This document shows positions 5,655 through 5,659 of a DNA stretch of 5,659 nucleotides, in pieces. Within the stretch, counting starts at the first letter, position 1. Each line of letters opens with the position of its first letter. Both the position numbers and the translations under genes were made by a program. Source of the stretch: Lachnospiraceae bacterium (GTDB lineage: Bacteria; Bacillota; Clostridia; Lachnospirales; Lachnospiraceae); contig JAJQIE010000330.1 of assembly GCA_021199395.1 (NCBI GenBank), forward strand, positions 1 to 5,659, in the 5' to 3' direction. The notes below the pieces were generated by a model. The model saw only the letters and a program-made list of their open reading frames with translations, was not told the origin of the DNA and did no database searches.

Positions 5655-5659
5655 AAATT

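Larger units (their letters stand above)
5525..5659 (+). other. two overlapping short frames before the next gene
   Basis: ATG 5525 opens a 15-codon frame (MSYDLDFFEKKKEHP) ending at TGA 5570-5572. This stop overlaps ATG 5569 in an ATGA, and the second frame (starting MRHRKRSGRVNEIL) stays open to the window edge. Neither start has a good SD. The overlap would suit translational coupling, but the A/T-rich composition and the underlying direct repeat make non-coding leader DNA the more likely reading. No family is recognised. Confidence 0.15.

Overview
The window looks like chromosomal DNA from a low-to-mid GC Gram-positive bacterium of the class Clostridia. Lachnospiraceae or a close relative is the best guess. 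The supports are the recA-recX pair followed nearby by the RNase Y gene rny, a Firmicutes-type LexA box (GAAC-N4-GTTC) at recA, strong AGGAGG-type ribosome binding sites, and a YkuD-type L,D-transpeptidase with a long ectodomain. The family-level assignment is an inference from gene content and style. It could be tested by alignment of RecA or RNase Y.

Layout, all genes on the + strand. Positions 1-185 hold the recA control region: a TTGACA/TAGGAT promoter, a LexA operator just downstream of it, and a good Shine-Dalgarno (SD). recA (186-1424) is intact but has an unusual low-complexity C-terminal tail made of tandem decapeptides. recX (1431-2051) follows after 6 bases and is surely co-transcribed. 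Positions 2052-2327 contain a strong hairpin, a new promoter and a second small hairpin in the leader of the next gene. Positions 2328-3767 encode a membrane-anchored L,D-transpeptidase. Positions 3768-3891 contain the rny promoter and a perfect SD that can fold on itself. rny (3892-5445) has a GTG start and ends in a textbook rho-independent terminator (5475-5511). The last 150 bases hold an imperfect 80-bp-period direct repeat rich in A/T. Its second copy ends in an AGGAGGG ribosome binding site for a gene that must begin just beyond the window.

Functionally, recA and recX form an SOS-regulated recombination unit: RecA makes the strand-exchange filament and RecX modulates it. The L,D-transpeptidase (cell-wall crosslinking) and RNase Y (initiation of mRNA decay at the membrane) each have their own promoter, so they are neighbours rather than one operon with recA. 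This is mostly core-genome territory. I see no defence system, mobile element, CRISPR array or tRNA/rRNA gene. The non-routine signals are the repeat-built RecA tail, the self-complementary rny ribosome binding site, the hairpins around the transpeptidase promoter, and the duplicated leader after rny.
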